Of a stretch of 40,845 nt of DNA, positions 37,147 to 40,845 are shown in pieces. The stretch's first letter is position 1, and each line of letters starts with the position of its first letter. The translations under genes were made by a program, and so were the position numbers. The notes below the pieces were generated by a model. That model was not told the DNA's origin and ran no database searches. It saw nothing but the letters and a program-made list of their open reading frames with translations. Location: NCBI RefSeq assembly GCF_000272045.2, contig NZ_AJYZ02000040.1, positions 1 to 40,845 on the forward strand. Direction: 5' to 3'. Origin of the DNA: Vibrio crassostreae 9ZC13. GTDB taxonomy: Bacteria > Pseudomonadota > Gammaproteobacteria > Enterobacterales > Vibrionaceae.

Positions 37147-37171
37147 AAAAAACCTCGCACTAGGCGAGGTT
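37147..37171 (-). terminator. terminator-like hairpin between tRNA-Asp and tRNA-Trp
   Basis: AACCTCGC / GCGAGGTT (37151-37158, 37164-37171, 5-nt loop) with TTTT after it on the minus strand, and an outer ATTCGA / TCGAAT stem (37142-37147, 37173-37178). It could reduce tRNA-Trp relative to rRNA or act as a processing stem under antitermination. Confidence 0.65.
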
Positions 37172-37181
37172 ATCGAATAAG

Positions 37182-37258
37182 TGGCGGAGTGGACGGGACT
37201 CGAACCCGCGACCCCCGGCGTGACAGGCCGGTATTCTAACCAACTGAACTACCACTCC
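37182..37258 (-). tRNA. tRNA-Asp (GTC)
   Basis: 77-nt cloverleaf: acceptor GGAGTGG/CCACTCC, anticodon loop CTGTCAC (anticodon GTC), T-loop TTCGAGT, encoded CCA. Directly downstream of 5S in the rrn transcript. Confidence 0.97.
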
Positions 37259-37264
37259 GCAGTG

Positions 37265-37292
37265 GAATACTTGTCGTCGCTGACAAGTGTTC
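37265..37292 (-). other. processing-type hairpin between 5S and tRNA-Asp
   Basis: An 11-bp stem with one G-U pair (37265-37275 with 37282-37292, 6-nt loop), no U-run. Likely an RNase-processing structure of the rrn precursor. Confidence 0.5.
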
Positions 37293-37300
37293 AAATTTAA

Positions 37301-37419
37301 AGCCTGGCGATGTCCTACTCTCACATGGGGAAGCCCCACACTACCATCGGCGCTATTGTGTTTCACTTCTGAGTTCGGCATGGAATCAGGTGGGTCCACA
37401 ATGCTATGGTCGCCAAGCA
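37301..37419 (-). rRNA. 5S ribosomal RNA
   Basis: About 119 nt on the minus strand from TGCTTGGCGACCATAGC to ATCGCCAGGCT, with the conserved CCGAACTCAGAAGTGAAA core. Ends set by the terminal helix TGCTTGGCG/CGCCAGGC. Confidence 0.97.
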
Positions 37420-37556
37420 AATTTTGCTTTTACTTTCAGCTTTTTTTAAAAACTGAAGGCAAAATAATCTGGAAAACTGTATTTAAAAGTCTATCTCTTC
37501 AAACTCATTCAAGGTCTGGTCTTTCTTTGAGTCCACAAAACCCCTTGGGTGTTTGT

Positions 37557-40450
<2,894 letters not shown>

Positions 40451-40815
40451 ATACAACCCGAAAGGGTCTTAGCGTATGGCAACTAACCAAGGTTTTTGGT
40501 TGTCATTAAGAAGGGTTAATTCTCAATGACTGTTTGCCGGACTCAATTGTGATTCAAACAAGTTTGAATCGAATACAAGACACTTGAATGTGTTTGTTGT
40601 GTTTATCTAATGAAAGATAAACATTGAGAACTTTTAAATTTGATTGAATTACTCGTAAGTAAATCAATCAGTCAGCTTTCCAAATTGTTAAAGAGCAGAG
40701 ATTTTAAGAACTAATGTTCTAAATTCACATTTTCTAAAGACTCTCACAGTCGAAAAATCCAACCAACGACATAAGAAGTGGTTTGGAGGTTTAACTTCCA
40801 AGAATATTTAGAGAA
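40451..40815 (-). other. 16S-23S internal transcribed spacer
   Basis: Non-coding spacer between the partial tRNA and 23S. It contains boxA GCTCTTTAACA (minus strand, 40686-40696) and the processing strands flanking 23S. No protein gene. Confidence 0.9.
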
Positions 40816-40845
40816 TGGTGGGCGATACCGGGCTCGAACCAGTGA
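40816..40845 (-). tRNA. partial tRNA (probably tRNA-Val) at the window edge
   Basis: The 30 nt on the minus strand give a T-arm (ACTGG-TTCGAGC-CCGGT), acceptor 3' strand ATCGCCC, discriminator A and encoded CCA. The anticodon lies outside the window. An acceptor of GGGCGAT type in a Vibrio spacer best fits tRNA-Val(TAC), but identity is not proven. Confidence 0.8.

Overview
The window looks like chromosome I of a marine Vibrio, probably of the Splendidus type. Reasons: near-E. coli-like Rho, TrxA, RhlB, GppA and UvrD; a thiCEFSGH operon; a CsrB-type RNA; moderate GC; Vibrio-like rRNA leaders; and three ParB-binding (parS) sites within 7 kb. In vibrios parS clusters lie close to the chromosome I origin. 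Species is not determinable from what I can see.

Layout. 1-300: leader and two promoters of an rrn operon whose 16S gene lies beyond the left edge (minus strand). 361-6193 (minus): fre, a small [2Fe-2S] ferredoxin, ubiD with a tandemly duplicated C-terminal module, an unrecognised exported protein, rho and trxA. 6305-9115 (plus): rhlB-gppA. 9218-12334 (minus): yhhQ behind a preQ1-I riboswitch and a PurR-like box, a small DUF3630-like protein, and recQ. 12514-16913 (plus): rarD, an AraC regulator, a LysE/RhtB exporter and ggt. 16914-17697 has no protein gene but holds a CsrB-family RNA with a VarA/UvrY-type upstream box, core promoter and terminator. Then tpx (plus) and uvrD (minus). 20806-23215 (plus): a four-gene bufferin (MNIO-type RiPP) operon: DUF2282 precursor, DUF692 enzyme, DUF2063 partner and DoxX membrane protein. 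23301-27840: a small unknown protein, a Bcr/CflA transporter divergent from a LysR regulator, and an aminopeptidase P. 27976-34082 (minus): thiamine operon thiC-thiE-thiF-thiS-thiG-thiH under a TPP riboswitch. Next are crcB, the 3' part of a multicopper oxidase gene cut by an IS630-family element, and that element with a frameshifted transposase. 37009-40845 (minus): tRNA-Val(?) fragment, spacer, 23S, 5S, tRNA-Asp and tRNA-Trp, the distal end of a second rrn operon.

How it fits together. Most of the window is conserved core: RNA metabolism (rho, rhlB, csrB), DNA repair (recQ, uvrD), redox (fre, trxA, tpx), glutathione use (ggt), ubiquinone (ubiD), thiamine and queuosine supply. Accessory-looking parts are the bufferin operon and the scar at 34858-37000 (truncated oxidase, IS, possible tRNA-Trp fragment). 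The most interesting signals are the bufferin operon with its intercistronic hairpin, the CsrB locus, the parS cluster (two of three sites inside genes), the doubly controlled yhhQ leader, and the unusual architectures of UbiD and ThiE. Start codons were re-chosen from ribosome-binding sites and family lengths for the 331-residue exported protein, rho, trxA, yhhQ, recQ, the AraC and LysE genes, bufA, doxX, bcr and crcB.
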